DNA of 64,000 nucleotides, taken from assembly GCF_004364315.1 (NCBI RefSeq), contig NZ_SOBR01000001.1:1-64000 (forward strand), given 5' to 3'. Source of the DNA: Chromohalobacter marismortui (GTDB taxonomy: Bacteria > Pseudomonadota > Gammaproteobacteria > Pseudomonadales > Halomonadaceae). A program made the translations under genes and the position numbers. Shown piece after piece: positions 24,607 to 34,113 of the stretch; position 1 is the stretch's first letter, and every line of letters starts with the position of its first letter. The notes under the pieces were generated by a model, which did not search any database, was not told where the DNA came from, and saw nothing but the letters and a program-made list of their open reading frames with translations.

Positions 24607-25545
24607 TCAGCCAATGCCGCCGTCTCGAAACCTGGCCGCTTCGCCGAGCAGCCAGTCGATGAAACCCCGTATCGCGGGGGGCGCGTGACCGGTGCTCGGC
24701 AGGATCAGGTCGTAGGTAAAGGGCGAGTCGATCACGTGACGATCCCCGAAGGGGCGCACCAGGACGCCGCTGGCGTGGCGGTCGGCGACGACGGCGGGGT
24801 TGGCGAGCATCACGCCGCGCCCGGCGATCGCTTGGTCCAGGGCCAGGCCGTAGAGAGAGAAGCGCTGCTGAATCGGCAGTGTCCGGTCGGGTAGCCCGGC
24901 GGCGTCGAACCAGTCGCGCCAGCCGGGGAACGCGACGTTCTGGCGGGATTCCCAGACCACGTCGAGCAAGGGGTGGGCAAGCAGGTCGGCCGGCGTTGCG
25001 ACGGGAGAGCGCTCCAGCAACGCCGGCGCGCAGACCGGGAACAGCTTGTCGTCGAACAGGCGGTGGCTGTCGACGCCGGCCCAGGGGCCGCGTCCGTAGC
25101 GCAGGGCGAGCCGTGCGCCATCACCGTGCCATATCGGGGCGCTCAGGTCCTGGTCCGCGTCCAGGGAGATCTCGACGTGACTTTCCAGTGCTTCGAATGC
25201 CGCCAGACGCGGGAGCAGCCAGAATTGAGTGAAGGAGGGCGGGGCGCTGAGAGTCAGCGTGGTGGCCGCATGGGCGCGCTCATGAACGGCTTGTACGCCG
25301 GCGGCGATGCGCTCGAGCCCGGCATCGACATCGTGCGCCAACTGCCGGCCTGCCTGTGTGACGCTGACGCCGTGCGGGTGACGCTCGAACAGCGCGATGC
25401 CCAGCCGCGCCTCGAGCTGCTTGACCTGACGACTGATCGCCCCCGGCGTGACGTTCAAGCGTGCCGCCGCGGTTTTGAAACTGCCCTCGCGCGCGGCCTC
25501 GACGAAGGCGCGCAGGGCATTGAGGGGAAGTCGTTCGAGCGTCAT
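24607..25545 (-). CDS. LysR family regulator (GcvA/AmpR-like)
   Basis: A 312-residue protein. The helix-turn-helix lies at residues 5-65 (PLNALRAFVEAAREGSFKTAAARLNVTPGAISRQVKQLE), followed by a LysR substrate-binding domain. The open frame extends to 25869, but the family start is the ATG at 25545. It is divergent from the DMT transporter gene and 97 bp from it, so that gene is the likeliest target. Confidence 0.88.
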   Translation of the reverse strand: MTLERLPLNALRAFVEAAREGSFKTAAARLNVTPGAISRQVKQLEARLGIALFERHPHGVSVTQAGRQLAHDVDAGLERIAAGVQAVHERAHAATTLTLSAPPSFTQFWLLPRLAAFEALESHVEISLDADQDLSAPIWHGDGARLALRYGRGPWAGVDSHRLFDDKLFPVCAPALLERSPVATPADLLAHPLLDVVWESRQNVAFPGWRDWFDAAGLPDRTLPIQQRFSLYGLALDQAIAGRGVMLANPAVVADRHASGVLVRPFGDRHVIDSPFTYDLILPSTGHAPPAIRGFIDWLLGEAARFRDGGIG

Positions 25546-25642
25546 GAGTTGAGTTTTCCTGAGCCTGAGGCTGCAGATTAATCGTTTGGATTGCAGCGCG
25601 GCAAATGCTCCACTGAGTCTCGATTCAACAAAGGGTGGAAGC

Positions 25643-26356
25643 ATGAAGGAATCTTCCTTGGAGACTGTCGCGGCAAGGCCGGATGTGGCGTCGCCGCGAT
25701 TGCGACGCGGCCTGGATATGCCTGCCGGCATCGCGATGACCGGGTTTTGTCTGGTGCTGGGACTGCAGCAGGTGGCCATCAAGGCCGTGGCCGACGATAT
25801 CACGCCCTTGAGCCAGATCGCGTTGCGCTCGCTGCTGGCGGGGGTAATGGTGCTGATCGTCGCGCGCATTCAGGGCATGCTGGTCGCCATGGCGCCCTCG
25901 GCCGCCCCCGGGGCGCCGGCCGGCGACATTCTCCTGGGCGACGCCCTGGGCTTGCTGGCGGGGCTGTCATGGGCCGCCACCACCCTGGTGGTGCGTCGCT
26001 CCTCGCTTTCCGAGGCGCCCCCCGTGCAGACGCTGACGTACCAACTCCTGACGGCGGGCGCGCTGTTGTTGCCCATCACCCTGTGGCTGGGCGATTGGCA
26101 GCAGGCCACGCCCAGCGGCATGGCCGTGGCCAGCATGACCTTTCAGACGCTGGTCATCTCGTTCGGTGCCCTGCTGTTGTGGTTCGCCCTGCTGCGCCGT
26201 TACTGGGCCTCGCAACTGGGTGTGTTTTCGTTCCTGTCACCGATCTTCGGAGTGCTCTTCGGCGCCGCCTTGCTGGACGAGCCCTTGAGCTGGAACTTCC
26301 TGCTCGGCGGGGCGGCGATTCTGCTGGGGATCGTGCTGGTCAGTCGCCAGGCGTGA
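25643..26356 (+). CDS. EamA/DMT family transporter, lacking about three helices
   Basis: A 237-residue membrane protein; EamA exporters normally have about 290-300 residues and ten helices in two repeats. Here helices 1 and 2 (AGIAMTGFCLVLG and SQIALRSLLAGVMVLIVARI) are followed after a short linker by LGDALGLLAGLSWAATTLVVRR, which normally opens the second repeat. Helices 3-5 of repeat one appear to be missing, leaving seven. The frame is intact. The start at 25643 follows GGTGGAA. The 3' end overlaps the convergent LysR gene by 17 bp. Metabolite export is the family role; activity here is doubtful. Confidence 0.8.
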   Translation: MKESSLETVAARPDVASPRLRRGLDMPAGIAMTGFCLVLGLQQVAIKAVADDITPLSQIALRSLLAGVMVLIVARIQGMLVAMAPSAAPGAPAGDILLGDALGLLAGLSWAATTLVVRRSSLSEAPPVQTLTYQLLTAGALLLPITLWLGDWQQATPSGMAVASMTFQTLVISFGALLLWFALLRRYWASQLGVFSFLSPIFGVLFGAALLDEPLSWNFLLGGAAILLGIVLVSRQA

Positions 26357-27281
26357 TGGCAGAGGCCCGGGTCAGGCGACCCAGTTCCTCGAGGTAGCTT
26401 TCCACGACCAGATTGGGCGGCGCGCCCTTGCGAGTGATGGCGCTGTAGCGGGTCAGGTAATGCCAGCGTTCGGGGTTCAAGGCACGCATGCGGCCGTCGC
26501 GCACCCAGCGTTCGGCATAGTGGGTCGGCAAGTAGCCGATATAGCGGCCGGACAGGATCAAGAAGGCGATGCCTTCGCGGTCGGTCGCCGAGGCGGCGGC
26601 CTTGAGCGGAGCATGGCACGCCTTGACCTCCGGCGTCTGGGCGTAGGCGGGCACCACGGCGTCATGCGCAGCGAGTTGTTCCTCGTCCACGTCCTCGACG
26701 TCGAAGAGCGGATGATCGGCGGCGCAGTAGAGTCGCGACGCTTCCTCGTAGAGCGGCAGATACGCAAGCCCCGGCAATGTCTTGAGTGCCGGGATCACGC
26801 CGGTATGCAAGCGACCGTCCAGCACGCCCAGTTCGATGTCGCTGGGCGGCATCATGCGGATATTGATGCGCACCTCGGGCCCCCGCGCCTTGAGCGCGCT
26901 GAGGGCATCGGTGATATACATCTCGGGCATGGTCACCAGGTTATCGGTGATGCCGATGCTGAGCTCGCCCTTGAGACGGGCATGCAGGCCATTGATGCGT
27001 GTCCGGAATCCCGCCACGGCCGTCTGCAGCTGGAGGGTGGCAGCGTAGACCTCCGCGCCCTCGTCGGTGAGGGCGAAGCCGCCGCGTCCTCGCTGGCATA
27101 GCCGCAGGCCGAGCCGTGTCTCCAGGTCGTTCATCGCCATGCTGATCGCCGCACGGCTGATGTTGAGTTCCACTTCGGCGGCGGAGAACCCGCCGCACTC
27201 TACGACCTTGCGGTAGATCCTCAGCAGGCGCAGATCGGCATCGCTCGGCTGCCCCATCAGGGTCTCGCTGCGGGAAGGCAT
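26340..27281 (-). CDS. bauR: LysR family regulator, probable beta-alanine regulator
   Basis: A 313-residue LysR protein with the helix-turn-helix in the first 70 residues (LRIYRKVVECGGFSAAEVELNISRAAISMAMNDLE) and an effector domain. It is divergent from bauA, matching the Pseudomonas arrangement in which BauR activates beta-alanine catabolism. The ATG at 27281 has GAGGAA upstream; ATG 27257 and GTG 27311 are alternatives. The shared region contains AAGTTAA (27339) and TTAACTT (27380) in inverted orientation, a possible binding element. Confidence 0.78.
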   Translation of the reverse strand: MPSRSETLMGQPSDADLRLLRIYRKVVECGGFSAAEVELNISRAAISMAMNDLETRLGLRLCQRGRGGFALTDEGAEVYAATLQLQTAVAGFRTRINGLHARLKGELSIGITDNLVTMPEMYITDALSALKARGPEVRINIRMMPPSDIELGVLDGRLHTGVIPALKTLPGLAYLPLYEEASRLYCAADHPLFDVEDVDEEQLAAHDAVVPAYAQTPEVKACHAPLKAAASATDREGIAFLILSGRYIGYLPTHYAERWVRDGRMRALNPERWHYLTRYSAITRKGAPPNLVVESYLEELGRLTRASAITPGD

Positions 27282-27449
27282 GGCGGGATTCCTCATCTCG
27301 ACGGCGGACACCTGCGAGGATAGCCCTGCCGGCCCGTAAAGTTAACCAGTGACTTGAATGAGATTCAGTATTTCTGGATTTAACTTATCCGCCGCCCCGC
27401 CTAGATTTTCGGTAGCACCATTCATCACCGCCTATCGGCAGGAGAAGAC

Positions 27450-28793
27450 ATGTCGGATCGCGAGTTTCCCCCCATGGCGGGTTTGAGCCCGGAGCAGCTG
27501 GACGCCTACTGGATGCCGTATACCGGCAATCGGCAATTCAAGCGCGATCCACGCCTCATCGTGGGCGCCAAGGGCAGCTATCTTACCGATGCCCAGGGTC
27601 GCCAAGTCTTCGATGCGCTCTCGGGGCTGTGGACCTGCGGTGCGGGGCATTGCCGCCCCGAAATCACCGAGGCGGTCAGTCGCCAACTCGGCGAGCTGGA
27701 CTACTCGCCGGCCTTCCAGTACGGCCACCCCAAGGCCTTCGAGTTGGCGCATCGCCTGCGGGAATTGACGCCTCAGGGCCTCGATCATGTGTTCTTCACC
27801 GGCTCAGGCTCGGAGAGTGCCGATACCTCGCTGAAGATAGCGCGTGCTTACTGGCGCAAGAAGGGCAAGCCAAGCAAGACCAAGCTGATCGGGCGTGCCA
27901 AGGGGTATCACGGCGTCAACTTCGGCGGTTTCAGCCTGGGCGGCATCGGCGCCAATCGCACCATGTTTGGCCAGGGCGTGGATGCCGATCACCTGCCGCA
28001 CACGCTACTCCCGGAGAACGCCTTCACCCAGGGCATGCCTGAGCGGGGGGCCGAGCGCGCCGATGAGTTGCTGGAGCTGATCGCGCTGCATGATGCCTCC
28101 AACATCGCGGCGGTGATCGTCGAGCCGCTGGCCGGCTCCGCCGGGGTGATTCCGCCGCCCAAAGGCTATCTCAAGCGCCTGCGCGAGATCTGCGACCAGC
28201 ACAACATCCTGCTCATCTTCGACGAGGTCATCACCGGCTTCGGGCGCATGGGATCGATGACCGGGGCCGAAGAGTTCGGCGTGGTGCCGGATCTGCTCAA
28301 TGTCGCCAAGCAGTTGACCAATGGGGCGGTACCCATGGGCGCGGTGATCGTGCAGGGCGAGATCTATCGGACCTTCATGGAACAGGGCGGCCCCGACTAC
28401 ATGCTCGAGCTGCCCCACGGCTATACCTATTCGGGGCACCCGGTGGCTTGTGCCGCCGCCCTGGCCGCGCTGGATGTGCTCGAGAACGACCGCCTCATCG
28501 AGCGAGTCAGAGAGATGGCGCCGATCTTCGAAAATGCGCTGCATTCTCTCAAGGGGACGCGCTACATCAGCGACATCCGCAACTACGGCCTCGCCGGCGC
28601 TCTGCAGATCGAACCGTATCCCGGCGAGCCGGGGCGGCGTCCTTTCGAGATCGCCATGAAGTGCTGGGAAAAGGGCTTCTACGTGCGCTATGGCGGCGAC
28701 ACCCTCCAGCTCGGCCTGCCGTTCATCGTCGAGCGCGAGGAGATCGATCGCCTCGTCAATGGGCTGGGCGACGCCATCGGCGAACTGGAATAA
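27450..28793 (+). CDS. bauA: Beta-alanine:pyruvate aminotransferase (omega-aminotransferase)
   Basis: A 447-residue class III PLP aminotransferase. The N-terminus (YWMPYTGNRQFK) is typical of beta-alanine:pyruvate enzymes. FTGSGSESADTSLK binds phosphate, LIFDEVITGFGRMG contains the cofactor-contacting Asp, and the Schiff-base Lys lies in NVAKQLTNG. It converts beta-alanine and pyruvate to malonate semialdehyde and alanine. The next gene encodes the dehydrogenase that consumes malonate semialdehyde. AGGAGA lies before the start. Confidence 0.93.
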   Translation: MSDREFPPMAGLSPEQLDAYWMPYTGNRQFKRDPRLIVGAKGSYLTDAQGRQVFDALSGLWTCGAGHCRPEITEAVSRQLGELDYSPAFQYGHPKAFELAHRLRELTPQGLDHVFFTGSGSESADTSLKIARAYWRKKGKPSKTKLIGRAKGYHGVNFGGFSLGGIGANRTMFGQGVDADHLPHTLLPENAFTQGMPERGAERADELLELIALHDASNIAAVIVEPLAGSAGVIPPPKGYLKRLREICDQHNILLIFDEVITGFGRMGSMTGAEEFGVVPDLLNVAKQLTNGAVPMGAVIVQGEIYRTFMEQGGPDYMLELPHGYTYSGHPVACAAALAALDVLENDRLIERVREMAPIFENALHSLKGTRYISDIRNYGLAGALQIEPYPGEPGRRPFEIAMKCWEKGFYVRYGGDTLQLGLPFIVEREEIDRLVNGLGDAIGELE

Positions 28794-28984
28794 ATCAGGC
28801 GACGCCTGTCGAGATGCGCGCCGGGGATAATCCGTCATGGATGGCGGATGTAGTGCCCAGGGAAGGGGTGACGGGCCTCCTCGCGGCCCCGTCGACGGAG
28901 CAGCCCCGAGTACTCCGCCAGTGTCGACCACATGAATGGGCTGAAGAACTCAAGCCATATAACACTCCCTCAGAGAGGCAGCAT

Positions 28985-30475
<1,491 letters not shown>

Positions 30476-30479
30476 CGCT

Positions 30480-30508
30480 CGATGGCCCCGCTTCAAACGG
30501 GGCCATCG
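30480..30508. terminator. Terminator after mmsA
   Basis: An 11-pair perfect stem (CGATGGCCCCG with CGGGGCCATCG) with a seven-base loop, followed by CTTCCTT. It lies between convergent genes and may act in both directions. Confidence 0.75.
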
Positions 30509-30530
30509 CTTCCTTGGCTGGCAGCAGTGC

Positions 30531-30962
30531 CTAGCTGCCGGCACTGCCCGCGAATTGCGCGAAGACCTCGTCGCCGGTCAGGCACGGCGTGTCGTTGGCG
30601 AAATCGTAGAAGCTTGGTTTTTCGTCGATGAAAATCTGCTGTGCGATGGCCCAGGGTTCGCCGGCATCCAGCAAACCGACGGGAAAGGCGTAGTGCTGCC
30701 CATTGGCGAGACGGTAGAAAAGGTGCGTGCCGCACTGGCGACAGAAGCCGCGCTCGGCCCAGTCCGAGGAAGCGTAGACGCCGACGTTTTCCTCGCCCTC
30801 GAGGGTCATGGGCATCTCGCTTTCGACGGCGAACATCGGTCCGCCACTCCAAGTCTGGCACATGCGGCAGTGGCAAACGCTCACGTCATGACGCTCGAGC
30901 ATGACACGGATGCTGACGGCGCCGCACAGGCAGGTGCCTCGGCTCTCTTGGGATGCTGACAT
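30531..30962 (-). CDS. GFA/CENP-V domain protein
   Basis: A 143-residue protein with the zinc-binding layout of the glutathione-dependent formaldehyde-activating family: CLCG, CHCRMCQ and FCRQCGTHLF. These proteins bind zinc and sometimes glutathione; most have unknown reactions. The start at 30962 has AAGGAG six bases upstream, preferred to the ATG at 31001. It is convergent with mmsA. Confidence 0.88.
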   Translation of the reverse strand: MSASQESRGTCLCGAVSIRVMLERHDVSVCHCRMCQTWSGGPMFAVESEMPMTLEGEENVGVYASSDWAERGFCRQCGTHLFYRLANGQHYAFPVGLLDAGEPWAIAQQIFIDEKPSFYDFANDTPCLTGDEVFAQFAGSAGS

Positions 30963-31109
30963 GATGGGCTCCTTCTGGTGAGGGTCGATGAAGACCGGCA
31001 ATGTCGTCAGGAATGGGGGAGTCAGTCAATGGCCTCGATGATGTCGGCGACCAACGGCTCAGGCAATAGTGTGGCCGATGCCGAGCGATCCCCCCAACGT
31101 ATGAGATGC

Positions 31110-31135
31110 AAAAAAAAGTCCCCAAGAAGGGGACT
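31110..31135 (-). terminator. Intrinsic terminator, minus strand
   Basis: On the minus strand, stem AGTCCCC/GGGGACT with a TTCTT loop is followed by a run of T. This is the most textbook-like terminator in the window, yet no gene ends within 260 bp upstream of it. Confidence 0.8.
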
Positions 31136-31280
31136 AGGGGAGCACGCCAGCTCACTCGGTTCATCGCTGTCGTTCAGCGACGCTAAAAAGGGGGAAGGTA
31201 TCGCCTTGTATCATGGGTGACGTCCTTCGTGTCTTATAGATAGCGAAGCGCATGCCATGTTTGTTAATTCCCTTTAAATA
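31111..31280 (-). ncRNA. Candidate small RNA upstream of the GFA gene
   Basis: The 437-bp gap between the GFA gene and the SDR gene has no convincing ORF. On the minus strand it contains a TATAAT box (31292-31287), then about 170 bases with a hairpin CGCTG-AACGA-CAGCG, ending in a strong terminator with a long T tract. The -35 region is weak. It could instead be a long 3' untranslated region of the SDR transcript, although a separate strong hairpin (31352-31376) lies nearer that gene. Confidence 0.3.
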
Positions 31281-31399
31281 CAGTTAATTATATGGTTTAG
31301 CGAGTAGGAGAGGCGTGCAGGGACGTGCCGAAACGGAGGCGCCGTGCCCCAGGACGGGCAAAATGCCCGTCCCGTTGCACCACGCAAGGGCACGGTAGC

Positions 31400-32164
31400 C
31401 TAAATCACCGAGAGCAGGCCGCCATCGACATAGATGATCTGGCCGTTGACGAAATTCGAGGCGGGAGCAGCCAGATAGACCACGGTGCCGACCAGATCGT
31501 CCGGGGTGCCCCAGCGACGCGCGGGTGTCCGATTGATGATCCAGTCGTTGAACTCGGGCTTGTCGACGAGGGGCTGGGTCATTTCGGTGATCATGTAGCC
31601 GGGGCCGATGGCGTTGGCTTGAATGCCGTGCTCGGCCCATTCCGCGGCCATCGACTGCGTGATCAGGCGCACGCCTCCCTTGGCGGCGGTATAGGCACCG
31701 ACCGTGGGACGGGCTACCGAGCTCATCAGCGAGCCGATATTGACGACCTTGCCGCCTTGACCGCGAGCGATCATCCGCCTGGCCACGTGGCGTCCCATCA
31801 GGAAGGTACTGCTCAGGTTGGTGTCGAGCACTTTCTGCCATTCCTCGTGGGATGTCTCGACGAGCGGTTTGCGCAGCTGGATACCGGCATTGTTGACCAG
31901 GATGTCGATGTCGACGCCCTGGGCGTCGAGGTCGGCGAGCGCCCCCTCGATGGCGGCCTCGTCGGTGACATCGAACGAGGTGACGAGCACGTCGTGCCGC
32001 GTCTCGGCGAGGGCCTTTCGGGCCTGCTCGAGCTTCTCGGTGTTGCGTCCGTGCACGATCACGCGCGCGCCGGCTTCCGCCAGACCCTTGGCCATGGCAT
32101 ACCCGAGGCCGCCGGATGAACCGGTGATCAGGGCCGTCTTGCCGGTGAGATCGAATAGCGTCAT
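31400..32164 (-). CDS. Short-chain dehydrogenase/reductase, gluconate 5-dehydrogenase-like
   Basis: A 254-residue classical SDR. The NAD(P)-binding motif TGSSGGLGYAMAKGL is near the N-terminus, NNAG follows, and the active site has Ser in NIGSLMSSV and YTAAK. PGYMITEMTQPLV and the overall pattern resemble gluconate 5-dehydrogenase/IdnO proteins. It probably interconverts a keto-sugar acid and its alcohol; the substrate is an inference. The start follows GGAGATG. Confidence 0.82.
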   Translation of the reverse strand: MTLFDLTGKTALITGSSGGLGYAMAKGLAEAGARVIVHGRNTEKLEQARKALAETRHDVLVTSFDVTDEAAIEGALADLDAQGVDIDILVNNAGIQLRKPLVETSHEEWQKVLDTNLSSTFLMGRHVARRMIARGQGGKVVNIGSLMSSVARPTVGAYTAAKGGVRLITQSMAAEWAEHGIQANAIGPGYMITEMTQPLVDKPEFNDWIINRTPARRWGTPDDLVGTVVYLAAPASNFVNGQIIYVDGGLLSVI

Positions 32165-32256
32165 CGCGTGTCATCTCCTTGTCTTGTCGTGTGGCGGGTG
32201 TCATGACGAATGACCCGACCAGTCTAGCGCGAAATTTATCGGCACGATGATGCTTC

Positions 32257-32856
32257 TTACCCACCGATACCCAACACCGGATAGAGCGAGGCCACGAGCA
32301 ATACGGCCATGGCGATATTGAACGCGCGATGACGCCGGGCGCTTGAGAGCCAATGGCGAACCACCGTGCCCAGCCAGGCCCAGATGGAAATCGCCGGGAA
32401 GCAGACCAGGGCGAAGGCTGATGCCACCAGTGCGATGGATAGTAGCGAGCGGTCGGGCGCATAAAGCGTGATCGCCGACAGCCCCATAGCCCACGCCTTG
32501 GGATTCACCCACTGGAAAGCCGCGGCTTGCCAGAAGGTCATCGGTTGACCGCCGGTCGCCGTGTCTTTCAGCGGCGCGGCCGTGGCGATCTTCCAAGCCA
32601 GCCAGAGCAGATAACCGATGGAGATGACTTCCAGGACGTTACGCAGGAGTGGAAAGGCGTCGAACAGCGCCATCAGACCTACACCGGCCATCAGGGTCAA
32701 TACGGTCAAGCCGCCGACGATGCCTATCATGTGCGGCACGGTTCTGCGAAACCCGAAGTTGGCACCGGAAGCCATTAGCATGAGGTTGTTCGGTCCCGGG
32801 GTCGCGGTGGTGACCAGCGCGAAGCCCAGCAGGGCAGCGAGTGTGGAGAAATTCAT
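32257..32856 (-). CDS. LysE/RhtB family amino-acid exporter
   Basis: A 199-residue inner-membrane protein with about six helices and the family motif TPGPNNLMLMASGANFG close to the N-terminus; FQWVNPKAW is also typical. It exports amino acids or derivatives. It is divergent from an Lrp/AsnC gene 105 bp away, a common exporter-regulator pairing. Confidence 0.9.
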   Translation of the reverse strand: MNFSTLAALLGFALVTTATPGPNNLMLMASGANFGFRRTVPHMIGIVGGLTVLTLMAGVGLMALFDAFPLLRNVLEVISIGYLLWLAWKIATAAPLKDTATGGQPMTFWQAAAFQWVNPKAWAMGLSAITLYAPDRSLLSIALVASAFALVCFPAISIWAWLGTVVRHWLSSARRHRAFNIAMAVLLVASLYPVLGIGG

Positions 32857-32961
32857 GAACGATTCTCTCTTTGCATGTGGTGTGAAATTTTAAGAGAATC
32901 GTTACGCAATATTGGGTTTTATATCGTCTTTTATGCGCGTTTCATGCAATGAAGGAATGAA

Positions 32962-33405
32962 ATGGATGCTGTAGACCGCAGAATATTGCAAGAGCTCACG
33001 CAGGATGGTCGTGTCAGCAACGTGCAACTGGCCGAGCGCGTCGCATTATCGCCTTCGGCATGCCTGCGTCGTGTCCAGGAGCTCGAGCGCACGGGGGTGA
33101 TTCGCGGCTATCGCGCGGTGACCGATCCCCAGCGCATGGGACGCGGGTTCGTGGCGTATGTCACCGTGGGACTGTCATCGCACACCAAGGTCGCTCAGGA
33201 AACCTTCGAGCGAGCGATGCATGTCGCCTCCGACGTGGTCGAATGTCACAACATCGCCGGCACGTTCGAGTATCTCTTGCGAGTCGAAAGTCAGGACTTG
33301 GCAAGCTACAAACGCTTTCACACCGAAATGCTGGGGACGCAGCCCCACGTCAGCGCGATCACGACGCACATCGTGATGAGCTCACCGAAAGACGAGCGGC
33401 GTTGA
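32962..33405 (+). CDS. Lrp/AsnC family regulator
   Basis: A 147-residue regulator. The N-terminal helix-turn-helix (ILQELTQDGRVSNVQLAERVALSPSACLRRVQELE) is followed by a RAM/AsnC ligand-binding domain (GFVAYVTVGLS, FEYLLRVES). The start has GAAGGAA upstream. It probably responds to an amino acid and controls the adjacent LysE exporter. Confidence 0.9.
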   Translation: MDAVDRRILQELTQDGRVSNVQLAERVALSPSACLRRVQELERTGVIRGYRAVTDPQRMGRGFVAYVTVGLSSHTKVAQETFERAMHVASDVVECHNIAGTFEYLLRVESQDLASYKRFHTEMLGTQPHVSAITTHIVMSSPKDERR

Positions 33406-33482
33406 TCGGTCGGCCAGTGCCCGGATGCACCGGCCGAGGAGGGAAGCAGTAGCGAGCATCGGCAGGACGCCGATGCATAATC

Positions 33483-33959
33483 TTACAGATTGGCGAGAAT
33501 GGTTTCGGCGCTGCTCTTCTCGACGCCCTTTTCATCGACGCCCAGGTAGCTCACCACGCCGTCGTCGACGATCATGGCATAACGCTGGCTGCGGGTGCCC
33601 ATGCCGGCGCCGCTGGCATCCTTCTCCATACCGATGGCGCGAGTGAAGTCGGCGTGACCATCGGCGAGCATGGTGATCGCCTGGGCGTTTTGATCCTGCT
33701 GCCAGGCGCCGAGCACGAAGGCATCGTTGACGGCCAGGCAGGCGATGGCGTCCACCCCCTTGGCGAGAATGTCGTCGGCATTGATCACGAAGCCCGGCAT
33801 GTGAGTGTTGGAGCACCCCGGCGTGAAGGCACCGGGTACCGCGAACAGTACCACGCGCTTGCCGGCGAAGAACTCGCCGGTATCGAGGTCTTCCGGGCCA
33901 TTGGCACCGTTGGTCTTGAGGGTGATGCTGGGTAGCTTGTCGCCTTGCGCGATGGTCAT
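33483..33959 (-). CDS. Peroxiredoxin (Prx5/PrxII type)
   Basis: A 158-residue thiol peroxidase. The peroxidatic Cys is in PGAFTPGCSNTHMPGF; a second Cys lies in AIACLAVND and could resolve. MGTRSQRYAMIVDDGVV is the family C-terminal motif. It reduces hydroperoxides with glutathione/glutaredoxin or thioredoxin. The ATG at 33959 follows AGGAG; the ATG at 33992 lacks one. Confidence 0.92.
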   Translation of the reverse strand: MTIAQGDKLPSITLKTNGANGPEDLDTGEFFAGKRVVLFAVPGAFTPGCSNTHMPGFVINADDILAKGVDAIACLAVNDAFVLGAWQQDQNAQAITMLADGHADFTRAIGMEKDASGAGMGTRSQRYAMIVDDGVVSYLGVDEKGVEKSSAETILANL

Positions 33960-34063
33960 AGTGAACTCCTGTAGGTGGTCGATCCTGACCATTCACAATG
34001 CGCTAATCATGGCGGATGCCGCAACCCCTTGATGTGGTGTGGTGAGCGTCACCATGGCACCTA

Positions 34064-34083
34064 CCACCGCTCTTGGGCGGTGG
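34064..34083. terminator. Hairpin downstream of narK
   Basis: CCACCGC and GCGGTGG flank a six-base loop. The T run (CTTTT) follows on the plus strand only, so its use for the minus-strand narK transcript is uncertain. Confidence 0.4.
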
Positions 34084-34113
34084 CTTTTGCGTGCATCCAC
34101 GAGAGGATGAGGG

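Noticed and set aside
28448-28984. N-terminal extension of mmsA
   Set aside because: It runs through bauA and non-homologous sequence; the conserved protein begins at 28985.
30978-31220. An 80-codon plus-strand ORF in the GFA-SDR gap
   Set aside because: No family resemblance, and it runs through the minus-strand terminator.
31353-31376. GGACGGGC/GCCCGTCC hairpin as terminator of the SDR gene
   Set aside because: The stem is strong but no T tract follows on the minus strand; left unassigned.
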